From NCBI GenBank assembly GCA_031553005.1, contig JAVBMA010000046.1, positions 1 to 39,407 on the forward strand: a stretch of DNA of 39,407 nt. Reading direction: 5' to 3'. Position 1 is the stretch's first letter; each line of letters begins with the position of its first letter. The notes beneath the pieces were generated by a model. It saw only the letters and a program-made list of their open reading frames with translations, ran no database searches and was not told the DNA's origin. A program made the position numbers and the translations under genes. This DNA comes from RGIG9379 sp031553005 (lineage in GTDB: Bacteria > Bacteroidota > Bacteroidia > Bacteroidales > Paludibacteraceae). This document shows positions 15,234-23,225 of the stretch, piece by piece.

Positions 15234-16955
15234 ATGATAAAACAAAATTTCGTACGAGGATTTATTTTATGCTTGCTGTTATCATTAAGCGGGCTTTCAT
15301 TTGCCGAAAAATATGAAGCGGAAGATGCAACGTTGATTAACGGTGCTGTTAAGAAAACGTCAGCTATGGCTTCCGGAGGTTCTTATGTGGAAATGCAAGG
15401 AGGGAACATTTCGTTTCAGGTACAAGTACAGGATGCGGGAGTTTATGACCTTACTATTGTTTTCTCCCAGACATATGGAGATACTAAGACTCAGAATATT
15501 GTAATTAATAATGTTGCCGCCGGAAGTGTTACTTTTATGAAAACCGGTTCGAGCCTTACATTTATGGATGTACCTACAGCCGTTAAACTAACAGCCGGAG
15601 CCAATACAATCGCGATAACCAATTCATGGGGATGGGTAGATATTGATTATATCGAGTTGGTAAAACATGAAGCTACTCCGTTTACCGTCGATGCCAGTCC
15701 GGTAACTCCCGAACCAACCGAAAGCGCTATAAAGCTATATTCATTCCTGCGCGAGAATTTCCAACAAAAGACAATCAGCGGTGTAATGACAAATGATGTG
15801 TTAACCGGAAATTCCCCTTTGGCCTTGTTTAATCAGAAAGAAGTCGATTATATCTATAACTCTTCCGGAAAAAGGCCGGCAATAGTCGGATTTGACTTTA
15901 TGCACTCTACCGGAAAAAATTCCGAAGGAGTCTGGTATCAAGCCTATTCGGGAGCAACCATTTCAATGGCTACCGAGCTTTGGAATAAGGGTGGTATCCC
16001 CACATTCAGCTGGCACTGGAAAGACCCGCTTCAAAATCAGGAAGCATTTTATAGCGATCAAACGAATTTCGACCTGACATCCGCATTTACTAACTCTAGT
16101 TATACGGATTGGGACATTAATTCAGCCTCTTATAAAGCAATTATCAAAGATATCGATATTGTTTCCGGCTTGTTGAAACAGTTGCAGGAAAATGGCGTTG
16201 CCGTTTTGTGGCGTCCGTTGCACGAAGCCAGCGGAAAATGGTTCTGGTGGGGAGCGAAAGATGCAACTCCTTGTAAAGCCCTTTATCACTTGTTGTTTGA
16301 CCGTATGGTAAATTACCACGCATTACATAATCTCATTTGGGTGTGGAATTCAGACGGAGCTGATGTTGATTGGTATCCGGGCGCCGATTACGTAGATATT
16401 CTCGGACGTGATTTTTACTATTATCCCCGCGAAACAAACCACTCTTCTCTGGTTGGCGAATTTGAAACCCTCAAAAACGTTTTCGGTATAAACAAAATGA
16501 TTACTCTTGCCGAAAACGGCTCTGTTCCATATCCTGCCGAAATGCAGGCAGACGGTGCCGACTGGTTATATTTTATGCCTTGGTATGGCGACTATACTAT
16601 ACCGACCGGGAGCCTGAACGATAATACTGCTGCCGATTGGAACCTGATTATGAATGACGATTATGTCATTACATTGGAAGATATGCCGGGTTGGGAAAGT
16701 TACGGAACAAAAACAGAAGATAATAGAGCATCTGTTCAGGCAACGGTATATCCGACCAGAGTGGAAGATTTTCTGTATGTTGTTTGTGCCGAAGCTAATT
16801 ATTTGATTTCCATTACCGACACAGCAGGCCGCCTTGTCTCTTTAGTTCCGGCTGCCGGAGATACTACCATTTCATGCAACAATTGGAATCCGGGCGTTTT
16901 TTATGTTTCCGTGATTACGAATAATGGAAGAAAGACTTTTCCGGTGGTAAAGTGA
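15234..16955 (+). CDS. Secreted beta-mannanase, GH26, with N-terminal CBM and type IX sorting domain
   Basis: Exported glycoside hydrolase of 573 residues. Signal peptide 1-24 (SFA before EK). Residues about 26-143 are a CBM35/CBM6-like beta-sandwich (KYEAEDATL, then DIDYIELV). Residues about 165-490 are a GH26 catalytic barrel: WRPLHEASGKWFWWG places the acid/base at Glu331 and ITLAENGSVP the nucleophile at Glu427, with FSWHWKDP between. Residues about 500-573 (VYPTRVEDFLYV, DTAGRLVSL, W.PGVFYVSV, GRKTFPVVK) form a Por/type IX C-terminal sorting domain. It should cleave beta-1,4-mannan at or outside the cell surface. Sugar-related genes lie downstream, but there is no SusCD. Confidence 0.93.
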   Translation: MIKQNFVRGFILCLLLSLSGLSFAEKYEAEDATLINGAVKKTSAMASGGSYVEMQGGNISFQVQVQDAGVYDLTIVFSQTYGDTKTQNIVINNVAAGSVTFMKTGSSLTFMDVPTAVKLTAGANTIAITNSWGWVDIDYIELVKHEATPFTVDASPVTPEPTESAIKLYSFLRENFQQKTISGVMTNDVLTGNSPLALFNQKEVDYIYNSSGKRPAIVGFDFMHSTGKNSEGVWYQAYSGATISMATELWNKGGIPTFSWHWKDPLQNQEAFYSDQTNFDLTSAFTNSSYTDWDINSASYKAIIKDIDIVSGLLKQLQENGVAVLWRPLHEASGKWFWWGAKDATPCKALYHLLFDRMVNYHALHNLIWVWNSDGADVDWYPGADYVDILGRDFYYYPRETNHSSLVGEFETLKNVFGINKMITLAENGSVPYPAEMQADGADWLYFMPWYGDYTIPTGSLNDNTAADWNLIMNDDYVITLEDMPGWESYGTKTEDNRASVQATVYPTRVEDFLYVVCAEANYLISITDTAGRLVSLVPAAGDTTISCNNWNPGVFYVSVITNNGRKTFPVVK

Positions 16956-17025
16956 AGTGAAAGTGTTTTGGATTTCTGGATTCATGGTGGATTTTTCAGA
17001 TACTGGATTTAGGAAGCGTAATTAT

Positions 17026-17092
17026 AAGTTCCTTTTTAAGAAGGAACTCGTTACAAATAAATAAGGTAAGAGTTTGTCCGGCTTAAGGACAT
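17026..17092 (+). repeat. Tail fragment of the 270-310 bp dispersed element
   Basis: Reads ACTCGTTACAAATAAATAAG, then GTAAGAG, then GTCCGGCTTAAGGACAT, matching the right end of the element at 19323-19634. A small hairpin (AGTTCCTT...AAGGAACT, about 17028-17047) lies at its left edge, just after the mannanase gene. Confidence 0.65.
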
Positions 17093-17133
17093 TGTTTTAT
17101 TCTATATTGAATTTACATTAAATTACTTGATTG

Positions 17134-17628
17134 ATGAAGATATTAAAAACTGCATTTTTGGTAACTGTTTTTCTTTTTTCTGTTTCTTGTCATGGGAATA
17201 AAACATCCGTAAAAACAGAGCCTTGTGCAAGCACAAATAATGATAAAGTGGCACAGAATAAAGAGGTATATGATTTTATCCAGATAGAAAGACGGGGAGG
17301 AGGAGATAAATTATTCAATCTTTACCCTACCGGAAATAAGGATACCCTGAAAGCCGAAATTTTCAGGTATAACTTTAAGAGCATAGATGAAACCCGTTTT
17401 ATTGTAAATAATGCCGACAGGGATTCTGCTTTTTCTGTTTACTATGCAATTCTGGAAAATAAAAGAGCTATTCTTGCGGATTCCGTTTCCAAGGATCAAT
17501 CGCTTACAGGCACATGGGTTCACTATTATGCCGTGAAAGATACCACCAGAACTGAGATAACGAATAAGGAAGTTAAAGATATCCTGATTCAGTTTGAATG
17601 GATGCTGAAAGATGCTTTTTCGGAGTAA
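17134..17628 (+). CDS. Small lipoprotein of unknown function
   Basis: Predicted 164-residue lipoprotein. The ATG at 17134 is chosen over the TTG one codon earlier. The signal peptide ends in a lipobox SVSC, with the lipidated Cys at 19. The mature part starts with a flexible Asn/Lys/Thr-rich linker (about 20-45) and continues as a compact acidic domain (YDFIQIERRGGGDKLF, TWVHYYAVKDT). No conserved family was recognised. It lies between the mannanase and the palindrome-rich gap and may be a short independent unit. Confidence 0.7.
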   Translation: MKILKTAFLVTVFLFSVSCHGNKTSVKTEPCASTNNDKVAQNKEVYDFIQIERRGGGDKLFNLYPTGNKDTLKAEIFRYNFKSIDETRFIVNNADRDSAFSVYYAILENKRAILADSVSKDQSLTGTWVHYYAVKDTTRTEITNKEVKDILIQFEWMLKDAFSE

Positions 17629-17746
17629 ATAATTGCAGAATAAATTGATTTTAGGTTAAATCAAATCCTCTAAACTCCGCAATTTCGTTAGGCAATGAGC
17701 AGAAAAAAATTATTTAGGTTATGCCGTTCCGAGAAATAGTCGAATT

Positions 17747-17866
17747 AAATCCGAAGGATTTATATGTTTATAGCTGAATATTCAATGTTTTCTATATTCG
17801 ACTCCTTTGGAGTCGTACAAGTTGGATTACCATCTTTTTCTATAAACATACAATACCTTTGGTATT
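17747..17866. repeat. Mosaic unit of 3-nt-loop hairpins, left unit
   Basis: Three perfect palindromes with 3-nt loops are spaced through about 120 nt: AAATCC-gaa-GGATTT (17747-17761), CGACTCC-ttt-GGAGTCG (17799-17815) and AATACC-ttt-GGTATT (17852-17866). The two outer ones are linked by an exact 11-bp inverted repeat, TATGTTTATAG (17763-17773) and CTATAAACATA (17840-17850), so the unit folds back on itself. Nothing is encoded. Confidence 0.8.
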
Positions 17867-17910
17867 GATAAATGGGTTTCCTAAATTAATTTATACTATT
17901 AAAACAATAT

Positions 17911-18117
17911 CGTTTAGTTAAGCCCTGAAAGGGCGATATACACCAGCGTAGGGCAACGCCCTATGATTTGAAAGACAAATGAACAACGCCCTGAAAGGGC
18001 AATATTAACAGTTCGTCTCTTGATGTTGCCCTTTCAGGGCGTTGTTGATACCGTTTACCGATACACAGGGCGCTGCCCTGTGCCGGAATATTAAAGGCTT
18101 TCAGCCTTAACTAAACG
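17911..18117. repeat. Mosaic unit of 3-nt-loop hairpins, right unit with exact terminal inverted repeats
   Basis: A 207-bp unit bounded by the perfect 12-bp inverted ends CGTTTAGTTAAG (17911-17922) and CTTAACTAAACG (18106-18117). Inside is a perfect 21-bp inverted pair (AACAACGCCCTGAAAGGGCA plus one base, 17982-18002 and 18026-18046). It carries further small palindromes: GCCCT-gaa-AGGGC, GGGC-aac-GCCC, CAGGGC-gct-GCCCTG and AAGGCT-ttc-AGCCTT. It looks like a miniature transposable or REP-type element. No transposase is present. Confidence 0.85.
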
Positions 18118-18262
18118 ACGTTGCTGTTAAAAATAATGATATGTCGTAAATAGCTTATTATTTGCTGATTGCATATAATATAAACTAATTTAGATGATAT
18201 ATTACTTATTGAACTCTCGATGTCGATTTGTTTTCTTTTGGGTTTAAATAGAGTTTTCAAAA

Positions 18263-19225
18263 ATGAATAAAGTGATTTATATCACAAACGGAAATGTCCG
18301 TGCCGGAATCCTTCCGGATGTTGGCGGACGGATTGTCTCTTTACAACGGGATGGCGGAGCCAATATACTCGAAAGCAACCCCAGTTTGTGGAACGAAGAT
18401 GAAGCACAACGGATTATGCCTTCCCCGTCGTTGACGGAAGAGGAAGATTATAAAGCATACAATGGGCACGAAGTATGGGTCGGTCCGCAAAGCCAATGGT
18501 GGAAACAACAGACGCTCAATCCGGAAAAAGTAAATTCTACCCTCTTTTGGCCTCCCGATCCTTATATTAGTTTTGGTGATTATAAAGTTTTGGAACAAAG
18601 CGCAGATTCAATTGTCATTCAGGGAAATGAAAGCCCTATCAGCGGAGTCCGGTTTACCAAGAAGATACGGATTGATGAAAGCGGAAAGTTATATTTTGAA
18701 GCGACTGCCTGTAACATCAGGAAAGAGAGTGTGAAATGGGATTTATGGCTTATAACACGCGTAAACGGTTATAATTTGAATTTTGTCCCTGTGAACTCTT
18801 CCGAAGATGTTTGCCTCACCGATCCTTCTCATGCCCATCAGGGAAGAGCTCCGTATAAAATAGAGAACGGTTTTTTCTCTTTTACCGCCGAAAAAATGGA
18901 CAGGAACTATAAAGAGTGTACCGGAAAGGCAATTGTCAATCCCGCAAAGCCATATATGGCGACTTTAGCCGGAGATAATTTATTAGTGATACGCTTTGAA
19001 AAGCAAAATCCCGCAGAGATTCATCTGGAGCAGGGAGAAGTGGAACTTTATAGTTTTGCTACGCCCGAACGTGAGACTTCTCTTCTGGAGTTGGAAATCC
19101 ATACGCCTTACAAAGTCCTTCAACCGGGCGAAAGCATGACTGCCCGTGAAACATGGGAAATCTATCCTTTTTCTGCAAATGCAACGGAAAAAGAGGTGAG
19201 GCAATTCCTGAAAAAGAAATTTTAA
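18263..19225 (+). CDS. DUF4380 protein, galactose-mutarotase-like fold
   Basis: Predicted cytoplasmic protein of 320 residues without signal peptide. The opening (NGNVRAGILPDVGGRIVSLQ, about 9-28) and the later GHEVWVGPQSQWW, RVNGYNLNFVPV and WEIYPF segments fit DUF4380, a family with an aldose-epimerase-like beta-sandwich found in carbohydrate-use loci. The enzymatic activity of the family is not established. In this position, between a mannanase and a GPH sugar symporter, a role in sugar handling is likely but inferred. The ATG at 18263 is the only sensible start. Confidence 0.75.
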   Translation: MNKVIYITNGNVRAGILPDVGGRIVSLQRDGGANILESNPSLWNEDEAQRIMPSPSLTEEEDYKAYNGHEVWVGPQSQWWKQQTLNPEKVNSTLFWPPDPYISFGDYKVLEQSADSIVIQGNESPISGVRFTKKIRIDESGKLYFEATACNIRKESVKWDLWLITRVNGYNLNFVPVNSSEDVCLTDPSHAHQGRAPYKIENGFFSFTAEKMDRNYKECTGKAIVNPAKPYMATLAGDNLLVIRFEKQNPAEIHLEQGEVELYSFATPERETSLLELEIHTPYKVLQPGESMTARETWEIYPFSANATEKEVRQFLKKKF

Positions 19226-19322
19226 AATTTTCATTATTGAATTATATATGATATTTCTTATTACATGACAGAAACCATGTAAATACTATCTTAGCAATTT
19301 TGTGCACTTAGGAGCAGTTTTG

Positions 19323-19634
19323 AATTTTATGTTAAGATTTTTTGATATAAAAATTTCTTACTAAAAGCACCACTGCTCCATCCGCCTTTGGAGGCGCAGC
19401 GTTAAAAAAATCTTCGGAATGAAGCGTTAAAAAACGTTTTTTGTTTGACGACCGCAGGGAGGAGTTTAAAACGTTTTAGCGCAATGCAGAAGATTTTTAG
19501 CGGAGAATCCACAGCGGCGGCTTTTTTTGCTTACTTTTTTGAGCTGTAGCAATTTCGCGAAGCGCAATCATGAGTACCTTTAAAATAAACTCGTTACGAA
19601 TAAAAAAGTAAGAGCCCGTCCGGCTTGTGGACAT
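19323..19634. repeat. Dispersed fold-back element, copy 1 (~310 bp)
   Basis: This stretch is about 80% identical by eye to 22894-23161. A left arm (GCGTTAAAAAAATCTTCGGA onward, 19399-19440) pairs imperfectly with a right arm (AAAACGTTTTAGCGCAATGC onward, 19468-19502). A conserved block CCACAGCGGCGGC-T7-GC follows, and the end is GTCCGGCTTGTGGACAT. Compared with copy 2 it has about 50 extra bases near 19553-19605. Reading frames across it are not conserved proteins. Confidence 0.85.
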
Positions 19635-19647
19635 TTAATAATTACAT

Positions 19648-19725
19648 TCTTAGCGTTTTAAAATTAAGCGCAAGCGCTTTTTCTTATTTAACGCAAAGAC
19701 GCTAAGTACACAAAGGCGCAAAGTT
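19648..19725. repeat. CTTAGCGT ... ACGCTAAG fold-back
   Basis: CTTAGCGT at about 19648-19655 pairs with ACGCTAAG at about 19696-19703, with a smaller AGCGC-aa-GCGCT hairpin between. The right part continues into ACACAAAGGCGCAAAG, the ACAAAG-type word also seen at 6379-6483. Confidence 0.55.
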
Positions 19726-19832
19726 TTTTAATGTGAAGATACAGATAGCCTAATCAGTTAGTCAATTAACCGATTAGTCAGTTAACCTGAAATCAGTATA
19801 TAATTTTTATCATGTACTAAAAAGATATTTAT

Positions 19833-20270
19833 ATGAACATGAAACATTTTCTTATTGTTATTAGTTGCTTTTTTGCCTTTAGTCAAACATTATCGGCAGG
19901 AAATATCAGTGACATTTCCAAAAGCTATAAGACAGAAACACTGCCCGACGGCACAACTATTTATTTGGTTCCCGACACGATAGCCTCTTTTGGGGGAGGT
20001 CAGGATGGTATGATTAAATTTTTAAGTAGAAATTTAAGATATCCGGTGGAGGCTTCGGAGAAAAAAATTCAGGGAGTAGTATATGTGAAAATAGTAGTTA
20101 GGGAAAATGGACAAATTACCGATGTTGATATTCAAAAGCCGGTTCACGAGTTACTTGATAATGAAGCTAAGCGGGTTGTTGGCCTGATGCCGAATTTTGT
20201 TCCGGCAAAAGCAGGAGGCAGAAATGTTGCTTCGTATCTTGTCGTGCCAATCCGTTTTGCTTTAAAATGA
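19833..20270 (+). CDS. Secreted TonB C-terminal-domain protein
   Basis: Predicted periplasmic protein of 145 residues. Signal peptide 1-22 (TLSA before GN). Residues about 58-145 form a TonB C-terminal domain: GGQDGMIKFLSRNLRYP, then GVVYVKIVVRENGQITDVDI, NEAKRVVGLMPNFVPAKAGG and a final VPIRFAL strand. Unlike true TonB it has no membrane anchor helix and no Pro-rich spanning region, so it is a free periplasmic or envelope form, common in Bacteroidetes and of unknown role. It precedes the SDR gene by 66 nt. Confidence 0.8.
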   Translation: MNMKHFLIVISCFFAFSQTLSAGNISDISKSYKTETLPDGTTIYLVPDTIASFGGGQDGMIKFLSRNLRYPVEASEKKIQGVVYVKIVVRENGQITDVDIQKPVHELLDNEAKRVVGLMPNFVPAKAGGRNVASYLVVPIRFALK

Positions 20271-20336
20271 TTCTTTGTGTTATATATTAATGATTTGATT
20301 ATAAATAACTTATTAAATAAAGATAATTAAAATTTT

Positions 20337-21095
20337 ATGGTAAACGTTCAAGGAAAGTATGCTCTGATAACCGGAGCAAGCAGGGGAGTAGGAAAACAAA
20401 TCGCATTGTATATGGCAGGTATGGGTTGTAACCTGATTCTGCACAGCCGGGAACTTTCGCATACAAAAGAGTTGAAAGGCGAACTGGAAGCAAAAGGAAT
20501 CAAAGTATTTGCCGTACAAGCTGAATTATCAAAAGCCGATCAGGTACAGGCAATGTTGAAAGAGATCGATAGCCTCGTGCCGCAAGTAGATATTATCTTC
20601 AACAATGCCGCAGTGATGACCAAATACTATCCTGAATTCTGGAATGTCCCTATGGAAGATTACCGTTTGAGTTTCGAAACCAATGTGATTGCGATTGTAC
20701 AAATCTGTACTCATTTTGCTCCTAAAATGATAGCAAACGGTTTCGGGCGTATTGTAAATACTACCAGTGGAATCCGCAAAGAGCCCGAATTGGCAGCTTA
20801 CTCAGCAAGTAAGGCCGCTTTGACCAAATATGTACAGGATATGGCTCCGAAATTTGAAGGAACGGGAGTTACGATGAATCTTCTTGATCCGGGCTGGTTG
20901 CGTACCGACCTCGGAGGTCCTAATGCGCCTAACTCGGTTGAAAGCTCAATACCCGGAGCGGTTGTTCCTGCATTGCTTGATAACGGAATAAGCGGATGTT
21001 GGTTTTGTGCACAGGATTATGCGGGCATGACAGCACAGGCTGCCGTAGAAAAAGCAAGCACGGTAAAAAATGATTTACTTTGCGTACCGGAGTAA
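20337..21095 (+). CDS. Short-chain dehydrogenase/reductase (SDR)
   Basis: Cytoplasmic oxidoreductase of 252 residues with a classical SDR Rossmann fold. Seen: TGASRGVGKQIA (12-23) for NAD(P) binding, NNAAV (89-93), the catalytic Ser144 in NTTSG, and the YxxxK pair Tyr155/Lys159 in YSASKAALTKY. The DPGWLRTDLGG segment (184-194) covers the substrate-side loop. The substrate cannot be told from sequence. Position between the mutarotase-fold protein and the GPH symporter suggests a sugar or sugar acid. The sequence is full length and intact. Confidence 0.9.
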   Translation: MVNVQGKYALITGASRGVGKQIALYMAGMGCNLILHSRELSHTKELKGELEAKGIKVFAVQAELSKADQVQAMLKEIDSLVPQVDIIFNNAAVMTKYYPEFWNVPMEDYRLSFETNVIAIVQICTHFAPKMIANGFGRIVNTTSGIRKEPELAAYSASKAALTKYVQDMAPKFEGTGVTMNLLDPGWLRTDLGGPNAPNSVESSIPGAVVPALLDNGISGCWFCAQDYAGMTAQAAVEKASTVKNDLLCVPE

Positions 21096-21117
21096 TCAAG
21101 AGAATTAAGAATTACGA

Positions 21118-21208
21118 TAATCAGATATTCAGATGATCAGACTTTCAGATTTTTTATTTAATTCAAAATTATCTGAATATCTGAAAGTCTGAATATCTGA
21201 AAATCCAA
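21118..21208. repeat. ATCTGAATATCTGAAA simple-word fold-back
   Basis: The gap between the SDR and symporter genes consists of variants of CAGATATTCAGA in the left half and TATCTGAATATCTGAAA in the right half, which are complementary and form a long imperfect hairpin around a short AT-rich loop. No coding potential. Confidence 0.65.
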
Positions 21209-21221
21209 TCATTTAAAGATT

Positions 21222-22823
21222 ATGAAAGAAAAAATTTCTGTCAAAGAAAAAATTGCCTATGCATTGGGAGACGCTTCTGCTAATATTGCCTGGAGAGGTG
21301 TGTCTACATTCTTAGCTATTTTTTATACCGATGTATTCGGGCTGACTCCGGCTACAGTAGCGATATTGTTGCTTGTTGTTCGTTTTGGCGATGGTGTGAG
21401 CGATGTTGTCATGGGAGTTATAGGCGACCGGACAAAATCCAAATACGGGCATTTCCGCCCTTGGGTACTTTGGACGGCTGTTCCGCTCGGCGTTATCCTT
21501 TCACTGTTGTTTACCAGCCCCGACTGGTCAATGGAATGGAAAATAGTATACGCTTTTGCAACTTACCTTTTGTTTACGCTTATCTACACTGCCAATAATA
21601 TTCCTTACGGGGCATTGATGGCGGTTATGACCGACGATGACAAAGAACGGACAAGTATCGGTTCTTACCGTATGGCTGGTGCATTTGCCGGAGGTATGCT
21701 TGTGCAGGGAGCGTTACTTTATCTGGTTTTACATTTCGGAAATATCAATCCGGATATAACCATTTTGCCTGTTGACGAAAAAACGTATGCAGTTACCGTT
21801 TCGGCTTCACAAGATGTTGAAAATGTGAATATCAACACTAAAAACGGAATTGCGTTGTTTAAATGGAATGATGCATCTGCTGCCGACACTACAAGCACTG
21901 CAAGTAAAAGTTTCTCCATGAAAGCAGATGAGCCTTACTCTTTCATCGTTACAGGAGAAGAACAATTGGAAGCATCCCAGATTTCAATTATAGACCAGCA
22001 GAAAGGGTATAGCAGATCCATATATTCATTGTCGGTTGTTCTAATCATTTGCTTGCTGATAACCTTCTATTTTACCCGTGAAAGAGTTTCTCCTCCGAAA
22101 GAACAAAAAGGAGACCTGAAGCAGGATCTTCTTGATCTGATCCGGAATAAACCGTGGCTTGTTATTTTGGTTGTCGGATTGCTTTTCAATGTATATAATG
22201 CGATGAAACAAGGTACAACGCTATACTATTTTACCCATTATCTGCACGATCAGCTTTTAGCGGCTTCTTATATGGTCGGCTTAATGATCGTTTCCATCGC
22301 CGGAGCAATGGCTACCGCGCCTCTGAGCCGCCGTATAGGTAAGAAAAATCTATTTATCGCCGCGCTTCTCTTTTCGGGAGCGATAAACTCGTTACTCTAT
22401 TTCTGCGGACCGCAAGACACGGTTATGATCTTCTCAATAGGACTTACATCCGAATTTGCAGCAGCTATTTTCCCTACATTATTCTTCGTTATGTTGGGCG
22501 ATGCAGCCGATTATTCTGAATATGTCAATGGACGCCGTGCCACAGGATTGGTCTATTCTGCCGGTTCTTTTGCTACGAAATTCGGTGGAGGTATTGCCGG
22601 CGCAGTTATCGGTTGGGTACTTGCTGTTTGGGGTTATAACGGACAAGACGCTGCATCTATTAAAGAAGCTACTCCTGCCATTGTCATGCTGATGAGTTGG
22701 ATACCGGGATTGATTGCTGTAATAACAGCCGGAGTCATGACTCTTTATCCGTTAAGCCAGGAAAAAATGAACGAGATAACTCCCGAACTGATTGCACGAA
22801 GGGCAAAAAACAAAGAGGACTAA
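21222..22823 (+). CDS. GPH-family (MelB-like) sugar:cation symporter with a periplasmic insert
   Basis: Inner-membrane MFS transporter of 533 residues in the glycoside-pentoside-hexuronide:cation family. Family marks are YALGDASANIAW near the N-terminus, VRFGDGVSDVVMG with GDRTKSKYGHFRPW in the first cytoplasmic loop, and NNIPYGALMAVMTDD. Between helix 5 (about 150-170) and helix 6 (about 266-284) lies an extra soluble segment of about 90 residues (172-262), predicted periplasmic and beta-rich, longer than the usual short loop there. A strong terminator follows. It is the likely uptake system for products of the mannanase, but specificity is inferred. Confidence 0.9.
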   Translation: MKEKISVKEKIAYALGDASANIAWRGVSTFLAIFYTDVFGLTPATVAILLLVVRFGDGVSDVVMGVIGDRTKSKYGHFRPWVLWTAVPLGVILSLLFTSPDWSMEWKIVYAFATYLLFTLIYTANNIPYGALMAVMTDDDKERTSIGSYRMAGAFAGGMLVQGALLYLVLHFGNINPDITILPVDEKTYAVTVSASQDVENVNINTKNGIALFKWNDASAADTTSTASKSFSMKADEPYSFIVTGEEQLEASQISIIDQQKGYSRSIYSLSVVLIICLLITFYFTRERVSPPKEQKGDLKQDLLDLIRNKPWLVILVVGLLFNVYNAMKQGTTLYYFTHYLHDQLLAASYMVGLMIVSIAGAMATAPLSRRIGKKNLFIAALLFSGAINSLLYFCGPQDTVMIFSIGLTSEFAAAIFPTLFFVMLGDAADYSEYVNGRRATGLVYSAGSFATKFGGGIAGAVIGWVLAVWGYNGQDAASIKEATPAIVMLMSWIPGLIAVITAGVMTLYPLSQEKMNEITPELIARRAKNKED

Positions 22824-22846
22824 TGTTTCATAATTAGACAGAAAGG

Positions 22847-22885
22847 GGCTGCCTTAAAAGTTCTTTTGAGGCAGCCTTTTTAGAA
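22847..22885 (+). terminator. Intrinsic terminator after the symporter gene
   Basis: GGCTGCCTTAAAAG, loop TTC, then CTTTTGAGGCAGCC form a nearly perfect stem followed directly by a T-run. It ends the upstream sugar-gene transcript before the repeat element. Confidence 0.9.
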
Positions 22886-22893
22886 ACTGTTTA

Positions 22894-23161
22894 AATTTTA
22901 TATTAAAAAGAGTTTAACATAAAAAAACTTACCAAAAGCTCTGTTGCTCCTTCCGCCTTGGAGTCGAAGCGTTAAAAAAATCTTCGAAATGGAGCGTTAA
23001 GAAACGTTTTTTGTCTGACGACCGACCGAAGGAAGGGAGGAGTTTAAAACGTTTTAGCGTAATGCAGAAGATTTTTAGCGAAGAATCCACAGCGGCGGCT
23101 TTTTTTGCTTACTTTTTTCAGCTGCTGGAAAAAAGTAAGAGCTCGTCCGGCTTGAGGACAT
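22894..23161. repeat. Dispersed fold-back element, copy 2 (~270 bp)
   Basis: Homologous along its length to 19323-19634. It shares the arms around GCGTTAAAAAAATCTTCG and AAAACGTTTTAGCG, then GCAGAAGATTTTTAGCG, CCACAGCGGCGGC-T7-GC, and the end GTCCGGCTTGAGGACAT. It lies between the terminator and the MetH-reactivation gene, ending 64 nt before that gene. The 72-codon frame inside it is not a real gene. Confidence 0.85.
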
Positions 23162-23225
23162 CTATATTACTTTGTGATAAAAATTTTAAACAGTCTTTTT
23201 GTTTTAAAAATTATCGTTTCAAAAA

